Shown here one piece after another: positions 39,728 to 47,422 of a stretch of 47,448 bases of DNA. The notes under the pieces were generated by a model. That model saw only the letters and a program-made list of their open reading frames with translations, made no database searches and was not told the DNA's origin. The translations under genes were made by a program, and so were the position numbers. Source of the stretch: Phycisphaeraceae bacterium (GTDB taxonomy: Bacteria; Planctomycetota; Phycisphaerae; Phycisphaerales; Phycisphaeraceae); the NCBI GenBank assembly GCA_028277745.1, contig JANQFR010000039.1, positions 1-47,448 of the forward strand. The letters are read 5' to 3'. Each line of letters begins with the position of its first letter. The stretch's first letter is position 1.

Positions 39728-40459
39728 ATGGACATGCTGTTTCACCCACGCCGTTGCACCGCTTTCACGCTCATCGAACTGCTCGTGGTGATCTCGATCA
39801 CCGCGCTGCTCATCGCGATCCTGCTGCCGGCGCTCACGGCGGCCCGGTCGTCCGCGCGAGGCGCCGCGTGCCTGTCGAATCAACGACAGGTCGGCATCGC
39901 GTCCGCTTCCTATGCAGCGGATAACCACGACTTCTGGCCGGTTGAAAACAACACCGCTGTGGGGCCGGGGCATTTTCAATGGTACGCGCCTAACGATACC
40001 GGCGCTTGGTACGCCAAACTTGCTCCCTACCTCAATCACACGATGCGGAGCCCGGACCATCCCTACATCCTGGATCCTGCCGGCCCTGATAATGTGATTC
40101 ACTGCCCGGCATGGCGTCCGGAGAGCTCCTCCGGTTACGAATTGTCGTCATATGCTCACGGTTTTTTTGCCACAAGTTCAGCCGACTTGAGCGAGCGAAC
40201 GAGGTATCTCCGTGTTGATGAAGTGGTGGGGCCATCCGACAAGGTGTTGTTGGTCGACTTTGATTCCACCGCTTCGATCTGGCCTTTGTATGTTCATGTC
40301 AACAACATGATCAATAACCCCGAATGGGGGATCGTGCGGCTGCCGCACAACGGCGACGGCGGCGCCCTTTACTTCGACGGCCACGCCGCCCTGAATGCGA
40401 GCGACCTGGATGAACTCACGGATTACTGGCGCTGGCAGCCGCGACGGACAGGACGTTGA
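39728..40459 (+). CDS. DGH-type pseudopilin, locus 2
   Basis: A 243-residue prepilin-like protein. The leader MDMLFHPRRCTA precedes [24 protein letters not shown], so position -1 is Ala instead of the usual Gly, while Glu +5 is kept. The stem (AARSSARGAACLSNQRQVGIASASYAAD) and globular part (VIHCPAWRPE; GALYFDGHAAL) share the Cys-Pro and DGH marks of the two locus-1 pseudopilins. ATG 39728 starts the leader. A hairpin lies just upstream and a REP-like element just downstream. Confidence 0.87.
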   Translation: MDMLFHPRRCTAFTLIELLVVISITALLIAILLPALTAARSSARGAACLSNQRQVGIASASYAADNHDFWPVENNTAVGPGHFQWYAPNDTGAWYAKLAPYLNHTMRSPDHPYILDPAGPDNVIHCPAWRPESSSGYELSSYAHGFFATSSADLSERTRYLRVDEVVGPSDKVLLVDFDSTASIWPLYVHVNNMINNPEWGIVRLPHNGDGGALYFDGHAALNASDLDELTDYWRWQPRRTGR

Positions 40460-40497
40460 CTGACTTAACGCCCCGTTCATCGATCGCGGCAGGCTTA

Positions 40498-40546
40498 TCC
40501 GGCGGGCTGCGCCCGCCGGGCCAGGGCCGCGTAGCGGCCCGGCTGG
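40498..40546. repeat. REP-like double hairpin, copy B
   Basis: CCGGCGGGC-TGC-GCCCGCCGG followed by GGGCCGC-GTA-GCGGCCC. Read on the minus strand this matches the element at 24072-24121 with only a few differences. It lies between the pseudopilin stop and the HAD phosphatase gene, which run in the same direction. Confidence 0.7.
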
Positions 40547-40592
40547 TCGATCGCGACGCGGCCTGTTTTGAAGCTGATTGGGAACGAACGTA

Positions 40593-41339
40593 TTGAATCC
40601 ACCGCTGACCCTTTTCATCGATATCGACGGCACGCTGATCACGCATCCGATCGACGACTCGGACCAGCCGCGCCTATTGGGGCACTGGCTGCTGGGCTTG
40701 ATGTGCGAGTTGGCGGCCCGTCGCGCCGGGTGGACGATGGCGCGGGCCGAGGAGGCGATCCGGGCGGTGCAGCACCGCAAGGTGTGGTGGGACTGGACCG
40801 ACTACCTGCGGCGGCTGGAGCTCGACGCCCCGGCGTTCTGGGCGCAGGCGGAGGCGGCGTCCCGCGGTTTCCTGCGGCCGTTGGAGCCGCGGTTGCGGGA
40901 GAAGCTCGAGCGGTTGTCGCACGCCGGCCATCGGCTGTGCATCACCAGCAACAACCCCAGCTCGGGCATCGGCTACAAGATGCGCCTGGCGGGGCTGGGC
41001 CGGCGGTGGCAGCGCGAGCACGTGGACCGGGTGCTGGGCACCGACGCAGTGGAGGCGATGAAGTGGGATGCGCGGTTCTGGACCCGCGCGATGGACCTGG
41101 CCGAGGCCGACCCGGGCGACGTCGTGGTGATCGGCGACACGTGGTGTGACGACGTGTTGATGCCGTATGAGGCCGGGGTGCGTCGGTTCGTGTACCTCGA
41201 TCCCGGGGACCGCGTCGCCACGATCGACCCGGCCGGCGCGGCGGTGCGCCGGGCGTCGGGATGGTCGGAGGCGGTGGCCTGGCTGACCGGCGGGGTGTTG
41301 GCCGAAAGCGCCGCCGCCCGGCTCAACGACTCCGCCTGA
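40593..41339 (+). CDS. HAD-superfamily hydrolase
   Basis: A 248-residue phosphatase-like protein with all four HAD motifs: FIDIDGTLI (nucleophile Asp and general acid Asp), LCITSNNP (Ser/Thr of motif II), a Lys in AMKWDARFW and VVIGDTWCDDV (acidic motif IV). A helical cap lies between motif I and II (LMCELAARRAGWTMARAEEAIRAVQ). The substrate is unknown; a sugar phosphate is possible given the neighbouring isomerase and exported sugar-processing protein. No ATG is available: TTG 40593 is taken, and TTG 40578 would add five residues. It is convergent with the large DUF4838 gene 30 bases away. Confidence 0.82.
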   Translation: MNPPLTLFIDIDGTLITHPIDDSDQPRLLGHWLLGLMCELAARRAGWTMARAEEAIRAVQHRKVWWDWTDYLRRLELDAPAFWAQAEAASRGFLRPLEPRLREKLERLSHAGHRLCITSNNPSSGIGYKMRLAGLGRRWQREHVDRVLGTDAVEAMKWDARFWTRAMDLAEADPGDVVVIGDTWCDDVLMPYEAGVRRFVYLDPGDRVATIDPAGAAVRRASGWSEAVAWLTGGVLAESAAARLNDSA

Positions 41340-41369
41340 CGCCGCCGTATAGGGTGAGAGGTCCCGGGG

Positions 41370-44300
41370 TCACGGTTGCCGCCGCGTTTCATCCACGAGC
41401 TGTTCGATCTGCTCGGCGCTGAGCCGCTGACGGGTGGCATTGACGCCGTTGAACGAACCGTCCATGTCGAGCTTAAGCAGCGTCGCGTCATCGGCCGGCA
41501 ACGGTTCTCCCTGCCGGACGCGTTGGACGCCCGCCGCGATCTCCTCGGCGGTGCGCGGGCGGTTGGAGATCCGCAGCTCGTCCAGCATGACGTCCGACAC
41601 GAGCTTGGAGCTGGCCGACGACCCGCCCAGGCGGATGCGTTCGGCGGCGAAGGCCGTACCGATCCTGACGTCGTCGCGCGACTCACGCAGGACGCCATCG
41701 ACATAAAGCCTCAGCATCCCGCGGTCGTCGCCGACCTTCGCCCAGGTCGCCGCGACGTGGCCCCACTGCCCCGCTTTCCAGTCGATGTCGGTCGACACAA
41801 CGGCGTAATAATCATCGGCGTTCTGGTACGGCTTGCGCCCGTGCTTGAGCAGGAAGGTGAGCTTGCCCTTCTCGATAAGCAGGTAGCACCATTCGGGGTT
41901 GTTCTCGCCCACGCTCAACAGCCAGCCGGATTCGGTCTGGGCCGCGTCCTGGGGCAGGCGGGCCCAGAGCTCGATCGTCCCGGCGGTCGGGTGCAGCAGC
42001 GCCCCGTCGTAGACCGGCGTCCCCGGCTCCCCCACGGCGGCGCCTTGGCCGACGACGCCCGGGGCGGCTGCGCCGCGCCCGCTCAGCGGTTCGATCGGCG
42101 TGGGTGAGCCGCCCTCGGCCCCGGGCTCTGACAAGGCCGGGGCGGGCGTCGGGGCGTCGGCGCCGAGCCATTGAGTCCCTTGTTGCGCATCGCCGACCCG
42201 GATGGTCTGAACGATCGTGAGCGACTCGCCCGGCGCCAGTTCGGCGGGCTCGCCGAACAGTTCCATCTGGCCGTAGCGTTGTTGGTTGTCGGTGAAGAAA
42301 TAGGCCTTGGCGGCGTCGGGATCGAAGCGATGGACCACCGCGCGGTCCGCGTCGGGATGCACGAGGGCCCACGCGCCGTGGGGCTGGACGGTGGGGCCGT
42401 CGTGCTCGGCCATGGGTGATGATTCGTACACCCCGCCGTCGGCGGTGCGGATCAGCACGCGGGCGCGGTCCAGGCCGCCGCCCAGGTTGAACTGGGGGTG
42501 GGTGCGGAGCATCGTGCTGCGAGGCTGATCGGTGGTGTTGGTGAGCGTGGAGGTGATAGTCAGGGAGGGCTCTTCGCCGCTGGGCAGGGCGTATTGGCGG
42601 GAGAGGCGCAGGCCGTCGATGTCGGCGGCGACGGTGATGGCCGAGCCGTTGCGGGTTCGCACGACGTCGTGGTCGAACGCCGTCTCCCAGCCGGGGCCCG
42701 CGAAGTTGCGGCCGATGTACTCTTCGTACCCGCCGTAGTTGAAGTACGCGGCGCCGACGGTGTCGAGCGTGTCGCCGGCGGGGCTCTCCATCATGAAGTT
42801 GTGCCCGGTCGGCTTGTCGATCAGCCGGATGAGGCGGCCGCCCAGGCCGGGGATGACTTCGGCGCGGAGGGTGTCGTTCTCGATCGCGATGATCGGCTCG
42901 GCGCGTTTGCGGGCGCGGAAGACGATGCGGTCGAACGTCGCCGTGGCGCGGCCGGTGTCGATGGTGTGCTGAATGAGTTCCTGGAAACGGCGGGGGTCGA
43001 TGTCGGGCGCGTCGGCGTTGACGAGGTAGGCGTTGAGCCCGCGTTCGAGCCGCCAGGGCGTGTCGCGGTCAAGCCCGACAAAGGCCTGGGTGCGTGCGTT
43101 GGCCCGGCTGTAGTCGAACGCCTCGCGGAGCAGGGCCAGCCGTCGGGCCTGGACCGGCGTCATGGGCGCGCCCTCGGCGGCGGCGAGTGCGGTTTCCAGC
43201 TCGGCGTTGACCTCGTCGGTGAAGACTCGGGGCGAGGGCGTCGCGACGTCGCTGTACACCATCGGCCGCCATTCGCTCTGCTGGCAGGCTTGTTCGAGCC
43301 GCTTGTAGAACGCGGCGGCGTGCGGGCCCGCGGACGGGCCGTACATGTTGAGGCTGAAGTCATCGATCAACGCGTCGGCGTCGAGCGAGGGGTCCCACGC
43401 GTACCGGGCCACGGCGTAGTACAGCAACGGGTTGTGCTTCTGATAAACGTTGTTGGACTGCGTGAAATAGCGCGTCGAGCCCAGGTCGTCCAGGAACCGC
43501 ATGGTGTCGCGCACCCGGTAGACCAGGGGCATCAACACCGGCACGGGTTGCTGGGCGGTGTGGTCGCCGATGAGGAAGTACTCCCAGACGCCGAACCGGC
43601 CGGGGGCCTTCGACGCCCACACCCGCATGCGTTCGGCGGCGTCGGCGTTGGCGGGGGACTGCGTGGGCCCGTGCGCGTAATCGCCGTGATAGCAGTACTG
43701 AACGAAGATGTTGGGCTCGATGTCCAGGTCGGGCACGGGTTCGAGGTAGTTGGCGTAGGCGGGCAGAAGGATCAGCCGGTCGGGGTGCTCGGCGGCGACC
43801 CGCCGGGCGACGGCGTTCACGAACGTCACCATCCGGCGGGACATCGAGCCCTCGGGCCCGGCGGTGAAGTTTTGCCCGCCCAGCGCCATGGCCTCGGGCG
43901 ATTCGTCCCACTTGATCGCGCCGTCGGCCGGCCACATCGGCACGACCGTGCCGGCGGGGTGGGCGTTGAACCATTCGATGGCGAAATCGGCGCAGTGGGC
44001 GACGACGTCCGGGTTGGTCAGCGCCAGGTTGCCCCCGCCGTACCACCGCTTGCCGGGCGTGCCCAGGGGGATGCGCCGCCCGTTGTAGAGCGCGAAGAAG
44101 TCCGGGCGGCGTTCGAACCAGTCCTCTTCGGGGGGGAACATGAACGCGAAGTTGTGCGCGATCCAGTGCCACTGCCGCAGCCCACCGCGCTCGGACCAGA
44201 CGTGGTGCACGTCCGCCCGGTCGGGGTAGCGGTGTCGCATCAGCGGCTCGCGCATCGCGAACTTGCGGTTGAGCCGGTTGCGCACGCACCACTGGGCGTA

Positions 44301-44861
44301 TTCGTAAGGATCGAACGGCTCGGGTCCGCCGCCGATCTCGCGGGTGATGTTCGCGGGCCGGTGGGTCTGATCGGTTTCGACGACCTCGATCTGTTCGAGC
44401 TCGGGGACGACCTCGCCCAACTCGCCCGGCATGAACCAGCGGCATCCCAACGACTCGAGCCAGGCGTAAACCGCGTAGAGCGTGCCGCGGTCCGACCCGC
44501 CCGCGAGCCGGACGACGCCGTCTTCCACCACGACCGCGAAGCTGTCGGGCCCCGGCCCGATGATGGCCGGGTCGAAGCGTTGCAACAGCGGGGCGTTGCC
44601 GTCCGTGCGGCCGACCTCAACGACCAGCGCGGCGTCGTCGCCGCCGTTGACGCGGACCTGCGCATCGAGCAGCCGTCCGAGGTAATCCTGCAGCTCTCGG
44701 GCGGCGAACCGCTCGGTCCGGGTGGGGTCGTCCGGGAGCCTGACCGCGATCGAGGCGCCGCGGGGCACGATGAGGGGTTCGCTGAGGGCCGGGCCGGCGC
44801 CGATCAGGGCCGCCACGAGGCCCAGGAGCATGCTGCGCATAGGGATATTCACCAATGACAT
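41370..44861 (-). CDS. large secreted DUF4838/mutarotase-like/LamG protein
   Basis: A 1163-residue exported protein. The signal peptide ends at GAGPALS. Residues 30-145 resemble the N-terminal domain of alpha-glucuronidases (FAARELQDYLGRLLDAQVRV; YAVYAWLESLGCRWFMPGELGEVVPE). Residues 160-480 form a DUF4838-type catalytic-like barrel (WPADGAIKWDESPEA; FVQYCYHGDYAHG; GVWEYFLIGDH). About 660-915 is a galactose-mutarotase-like domain (AIENDTLRAEVIPGLGGRLIRLIDK). A Pro/Gly linker (930-985) leads to a LamG/concanavalin-like domain at 990-1120 (GTIELWARLPQ; YVDGVLRESRDDVRIG). It probably binds and processes an acidic or branched polysaccharide; the exact activity is unknown. GGAGG before ATG 44861 supports the start. 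The locus-2 operator lies just upstream. Confidence 0.8.
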   Translation of the reverse strand: MSLVNIPMRSMLLGLVAALIGAGPALSEPLIVPRGASIAVRLPDDPTRTERFAARELQDYLGRLLDAQVRVNGGDDAALVVEVGRTDGNAPLLQRFDPAIIGPGPDSFAVVVEDGVVRLAGGSDRGTLYAVYAWLESLGCRWFMPGELGEVVPELEQIEVVETDQTHRPANITREIGGGPEPFDPYEYAQWCVRNRLNRKFAMREPLMRHRYPDRADVHHVWSERGGLRQWHWIAHNFAFMFPPEEDWFERRPDFFALYNGRRIPLGTPGKRWYGGGNLALTNPDVVAHCADFAIEWFNAHPAGTVVPMWPADGAIKWDESPEAMALGGQNFTAGPEGSMSRRMVTFVNAVARRVAAEHPDRLILLPAYANYLEPVPDLDIEPNIFVQYCYHGDYAHGPTQSPANADAAERMRVWASKAPGRFGVWEYFLIGDHTAQQPVPVLMPLVYRVRDTMRFLDDLGSTRYFTQSNNVYQKHNPLLYYAVARYAWDPSLDADALIDDFSLNMYGPSAGPHAAAFYKRLEQACQQSEWRPMVYSDVATPSPRVFTDEVNAELETALAAAEGAPMTPVQARRLALLREAFDYSRANARTQAFVGLDRDTPWRLERGLNAYLVNADAPDIDPRRFQELIQHTIDTGRATATFDRIVFRARKRAEPIIAIENDTLRAEVIPGLGGRLIRLIDKPTGHNFMMESPAGDTLDTVGAAYFNYGGYEEYIGRNFAGPGWETAFDHDVVRTRNGSAITVAADIDGLRLSRQYALPSGEEPSLTITSTLTNTTDQPRSTMLRTHPQFNLGGGLDRARVLIRTADGGVYESSPMAEHDGPTVQPHGAWALVHPDADRAVVHRFDPDAAKAYFFTDNQQRYGQMELFGEPAELAPGESLTIVQTIRVGDAQQGTQWLGADAPTPAPALSEPGAEGGSPTPIEPLSGRGAAAPGVVGQGAAVGEPGTPVYDGALLHPTAGTIELWARLPQDAAQTESGWLLSVGENNPEWCYLLIEKGKLTFLLKHGRKPYQNADDYYAVVSTDIDWKAGQWGHVAATWAKVGDDRGMLRLYVDGVLRESRDDVRIGTAFAAERIRLGGSSASSKLVSDVMLDELRISNRPRTAEEIAAGVQRVRQGEPLPADDATLLKLDMDGSFNGVNATRQRLSAEQIEQLVDETRRQP

Positions 44862-44873
44862 TATATTCCTCCG

Positions 44874-44933
44874 TCGTTAAATTTAACGATCAATTAAGCT
44901 AATAGAATAACATCTTGCCCGGGCGCAACGCAA
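44874..44933 (-). promoter_or_regulatory. promoter and AACGATC operator of the DUF4838 gene
   Basis: On the minus strand, TTGCGT (44928-44933), 18 bases and TATTCT (44904-44909) form a promoter. The block ATGTTATTCTATT followed by TTGATCGTT matches the locus-2 promoter block ATGTTATCCTATT and GATCGTT at 36883-36907. The palindrome TCGTTAAATTTAACGA (44874-44889) overlaps the operator and ends two bases before the ribosome site. Confidence 0.6.
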
Positions 44934-44995
44934 TCCTTCCCGTCAGATTCCGATGAAGAAGAGCCCGTTTTTGATCTGTATGGGCGTCGCCCTGC

Positions 44996-45403
44996 TCAGG
45001 GGCTGCGCTCCAACTCGGCCGACACGAAGACCCAGCCGCCGGGGCCTGTTTCGTAGGTCAGGACTTGGCGGGCGGTCCCGCCGTTGAGCGCCGCGGTGAC
45101 GGCGACGCGTTTGCGGTCGCCGCGCATCGGCTCGAAGGTGCAGGAGGCCGTCGCCCCGAGGTCGGCCAGCGTGTCCGGCAGGGCGACCGGGTGCTCGCCC
45201 GTGCGGGAAGGCGCGGCCCGGAGCAGGGCGTCGGCCTCGGCGGCGCCGGCGATCAGCATCTGCCGCAGCTGGGCCGACTGCGTCGCCGCGCGTGTCCGTT
45301 TCACGTCGACCCGCAGCGTGAGCAGCAGCCCCATCACGCCGATGGCGACGACGGCCGTGATCACGACCGAGGTGAACGTCGCGAACCCGTTGCCGCGCCT
45401 CAT
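44996..45403 (-). CDS. GspK/PilX-like minor pseudopilin
   Basis: A 135-residue protein with a short basic leader and G|F junction (MRRGNG|FATFTSVVITAVVAIGVMGLLLTL) followed by a small beta domain (ATASCTFEPMRGDRKRVAVTAALNGGTARQVLTYETGPGGWVFVSAEL). The Glu usual at +5 is replaced by Thr, as in tip pseudopilins of the GspK type, but it is much shorter than GspK (about 320 residues). Its start overlaps the stop of the upstream pseudopilin (ATGA). It is the last gene of the leftward secretion operon. Confidence 0.7.
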   Translation of the reverse strand: MRRGNGFATFTSVVITAVVAIGVMGLLLTLRVDVKRTRAATQSAQLRQMLIAGAAEADALLRAAPSRTGEHPVALPDTLADLGATASCTFEPMRGDRKRVAVTAALNGGTARQVLTYETGPGGWVFVSAELERSP

Positions 45404-45840
45404 CGCCCGCCCCCTTCCGTCATCAGCCGCTGCTGGCTGACCAGCACGGCGGGCTGTCGTCCGATCGTGACGCGCAGCGCATCGCCGCCGTCGACCGCCT
45501 CGAACGTCAGCGGCGCGGGGATCGTGATGGCGCGTTCATCGTTGCGTTGAACCGTGGCGCCGTCGTCGGTGGTCTGGACGGACCACCGCACCGAGCCGTC
45601 GCCGGGCTGTTCGAGTCGGACCGTTTGGTCTTCGTCGATATCGATCGAGCGTGCCGACCACACGTCCCGGCGTAACTCACGCAGCAGGTGGTCCACCCGG
45701 GCGACGGTCCGCTCGTGGGCTGCGGCGTCGCGCGACAGCCCCATCGAATGGGCGAACAGCCGCGACCCCACGAGCATGAAGACGCCCAGCAGCGCGAGCA
45801 GGATCACCAACTCGATTAATGAGAACGCCCGTTGTCTCAT
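45400..45840 (-). CDS. GspJ-like minor pseudopilin
   Basis: A 146-residue pseudopilin. The leader MRQRA precedes FSLIELVILLALLGVFMLVGS; Glu +5 is present but Ala stands at -1. The globular part (VARVDHLLRELRRDVWSARSIDIDEDQTVRLEQPGDGSVRWSVQTTDDGATVQRN) is like GspJ/PulJ domains that assess paired strands. The ATG shares a base with the stop of the gene before (TGATG) and its stop overlaps the next start. It forms part of the four-gene secretion/pilus operon. Confidence 0.8.
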   Translation of the reverse strand: MRQRAFSLIELVILLALLGVFMLVGSRLFAHSMGLSRDAAAHERTVARVDHLLRELRRDVWSARSIDIDEDQTVRLEQPGDGSVRWSVQTTDDGATVQRNDERAITIPAPLTFEAVDGGDALRVTIGRQPAVLVSQQRLMTEGGGR

Positions 45841-46172
45841 CACGGCGCCTCCGTCGGCGTTAACGCGGTGAGTTCGGCAAACCGCTCGCCGCGTTCGGCT
45901 CGGATCAGCACCCACCGGCGCCCGGTCGGTGCGGCGTCGTCCAACTCCCGCACGGTGATGACGATCCCTTCCGGCGCCTCATCGGCGTGCCCGGCCTGCA
46001 TCGCCGTCGCCGCCGCCTCGGCCGACCGCACCAGCTCGCGCTGCTCCGCCAGCGCCTGGCCCACGCCGCGGTGCTGGCTCGCCGCGATTACCAGCCCGGT
46101 CAGCAACACCGCGACGACCGCCATCCCGATCACCGCGTCCAACAGCACCATCCCGCATCGCCGTGACCGCAT
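45840..46172 (-). CDS. GspI/GspH-like minor pseudopilin
   Basis: A 110-residue pseudopilin with leader MRSRRCG, junction G|MVLLDAVIGMAVVAVLLTGLVIA and Asp instead of Glu at +5. A helical stem (SQHRGVGQALAEQRELVRSAEAAATAM) and a short beta domain (GIVITVRELDDAAPTGRRWVLIRA) follow. It is coupled on both sides by one-base stop/start overlaps (TGATG) with the GspF gene upstream and the GspJ-like gene downstream. It is probably a core minor pseudopilin. Confidence 0.78.
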   Translation of the reverse strand: MRSRRCGMVLLDAVIGMAVVAVLLTGLVIAASQHRGVGQALAEQRELVRSAEAAATAMQAGHADEAPEGIVITVRELDDAAPTGRRWVLIRAERGERFAELTALTPTEAP

Positions 46173-47422
46173 CACATCACCTCCGTGTAAGGCATGACCG
46201 CTTCGATCAGCCTGACCAGCGGCAGGAACATCGACAGCACGATCCAGCCGGTGACCAATCCCAATACCACCACGATCGTGGGCATCACCGACGCCCGCAG
46301 CAGGCTGGCCCGCGCCCCGCCCCGGTCGGCGTAGTACCCCTCGAGGAACGCAAACACCTCGGCCGGCTCCGACACCCGCTCCACCGACCCGACCATCCCC
46401 GCCATCACCCCCGGCAGCCCGGCCTCGGCGGCGGCAGACCCCGCAGGCTCGCCGCTCGCCAGCAGATCCGACCACCGCATGAACCGGCGCTTCGCCGTCG
46501 CGTTGATCCCGCCGTTCCCCGCCTCGGCCGCCGCCTCGTGCAGTGACAAGCCCGACCGCAACCCTTCGCCCACCATCATGCAGCCGTCCGACCACGCCCG
46601 GCTGCGCACCACCCGCCCCAACAGCGGCAGTCTCCAGGCGATCCCGTCCCACAGCCCCGCGAACAGCGGCCGCCGCCCGGTCACGCCCTGCACCAACACC
46701 CACAGCCCATAGCCGGCCAGCGCCGCCGTCGACCCCACGCCCAGGATGAGCAACACCCAGCCGCTTTTTTGAGCCGCATCGAAGGTCAGCTGCGTCACCC
46801 AGGGGAGCTGGGTGTCGAAGTCCTCGAAGACCTCAATGAGCTTGGGCAGGATCAGAGCCGTGAGAAATCCCAGGACCATGACCATGAAGAGCACGACCAC
46901 CACGCCGTAGCTCATGCCCAGCATCGGATCGCCCCATGTCTGTTGCGTCCGCCGTCGCAGCCGTTCGCGCAGCCGCGCCATCGCCGCCGGCAGCCGTCCG
47001 AGGCGTTCGGCCGATTTCAACTGCTCCGTCTCCCGCCAAGCCAGTTCCGGCACGTTCTCCGCCAAGGCGTCGCTGACGTCCCAGCCCGTCGCCACCGCGG
47101 CCTTCACCTCATTGAGCCGGTCACTTGTCGCGCCTCGCTCGCCACGGGCCGCCGCTTCCAGCATTCGCGGCAGGGGCAGGTTCAGCCGCAACGCCTGTTC
47201 CACGTAGCCCACCAGGAGCAACGCCCGCCGCCGCCTGCCCCGCCCTTGCACCCGGGCGGCCGACAGCAACACAAACAACGCGAAGAACGGCGCCAGCACG
47301 CCGAAGAACGAGCCCATCCCCAGGTGAAAAAAGAACGCCAACAGGGCTAACACGATCGTGCCGGCGACCGCCCAGAACACCATCTCCAACAACCACTGCA
47401 GTGCTTGCAACAAGTTGCGCAT
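46172..47422 (-). CDS. gspF: GspF/PilC-type inner-membrane platform protein
   Basis: A 416-residue inner-membrane protein of the T2SS F family (PF00482) with two repeats: residues 65-200 (VEQALRLNLPLPRMLEAAARGERG...ERLGRLPAAMARL followed by a membrane helix) and 270-400 (GEGLRSGLSLHEAAAEAGNGG...ERVSEPAEVFAFL followed by a membrane helix). It also has an N-terminal pair of helices not seen in standard GspF. It anchors the assembly ATPase. The gene heads the visible part of the leftward operon; the ATPase (GspE-like) would lie beyond the window end. The last 26 bases hold no further gene. Confidence 0.88.
   Translation of the reverse strand: MRNLLQALQWLLEMVFWAVAGTIVLALLAFFFHLGMGSFFGVLAPFFALFVLLSAARVQGRGRRRRALLLVGYVEQALRLNLPLPRMLEAAARGERGATSDRLNEVKAAVATGWDVSDALAENVPELAWRETEQLKSAERLGRLPAAMARLRERLRRRTQQTWGDPMLGMSYGVVVVLFMVMVLGFLTALILPKLIEVFEDFDTQLPWVTQLTFDAAQKSGWVLLILGVGSTAALAGYGLWVLVQGVTGRRPLFAGLWDGIAWRLPLLGRVVRSRAWSDGCMMVGEGLRSGLSLHEAAAEAGNGGINATAKRRFMRWSDLLASGEPAGSAAAEAGLPGVMAGMVGSVERVSEPAEVFAFLEGYYADRGGARASLLRASVMPTIVVVLGLVTGWIVLSMFLPLVRLIEAVMPYTEVM

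Noticed and set aside
42498..44858. 786-codon open frame antisense to the DUF4838 gene
   Set aside because: Low-complexity Val/Gly/Asp-rich translation without domains; the leftward gene has a signal peptide, ribosome site and recognisable domains.
44953..45087. 44-codon rightward ORF starting like a lipoprotein signal (MKKSPFLICMGVALLRGC)
   Set aside because: It looks like a lipobox leader, but the rest is Arg-rich antisense of the minor pseudopilin gene and there is no ribosome site. It could be a relic, but support is too thin.
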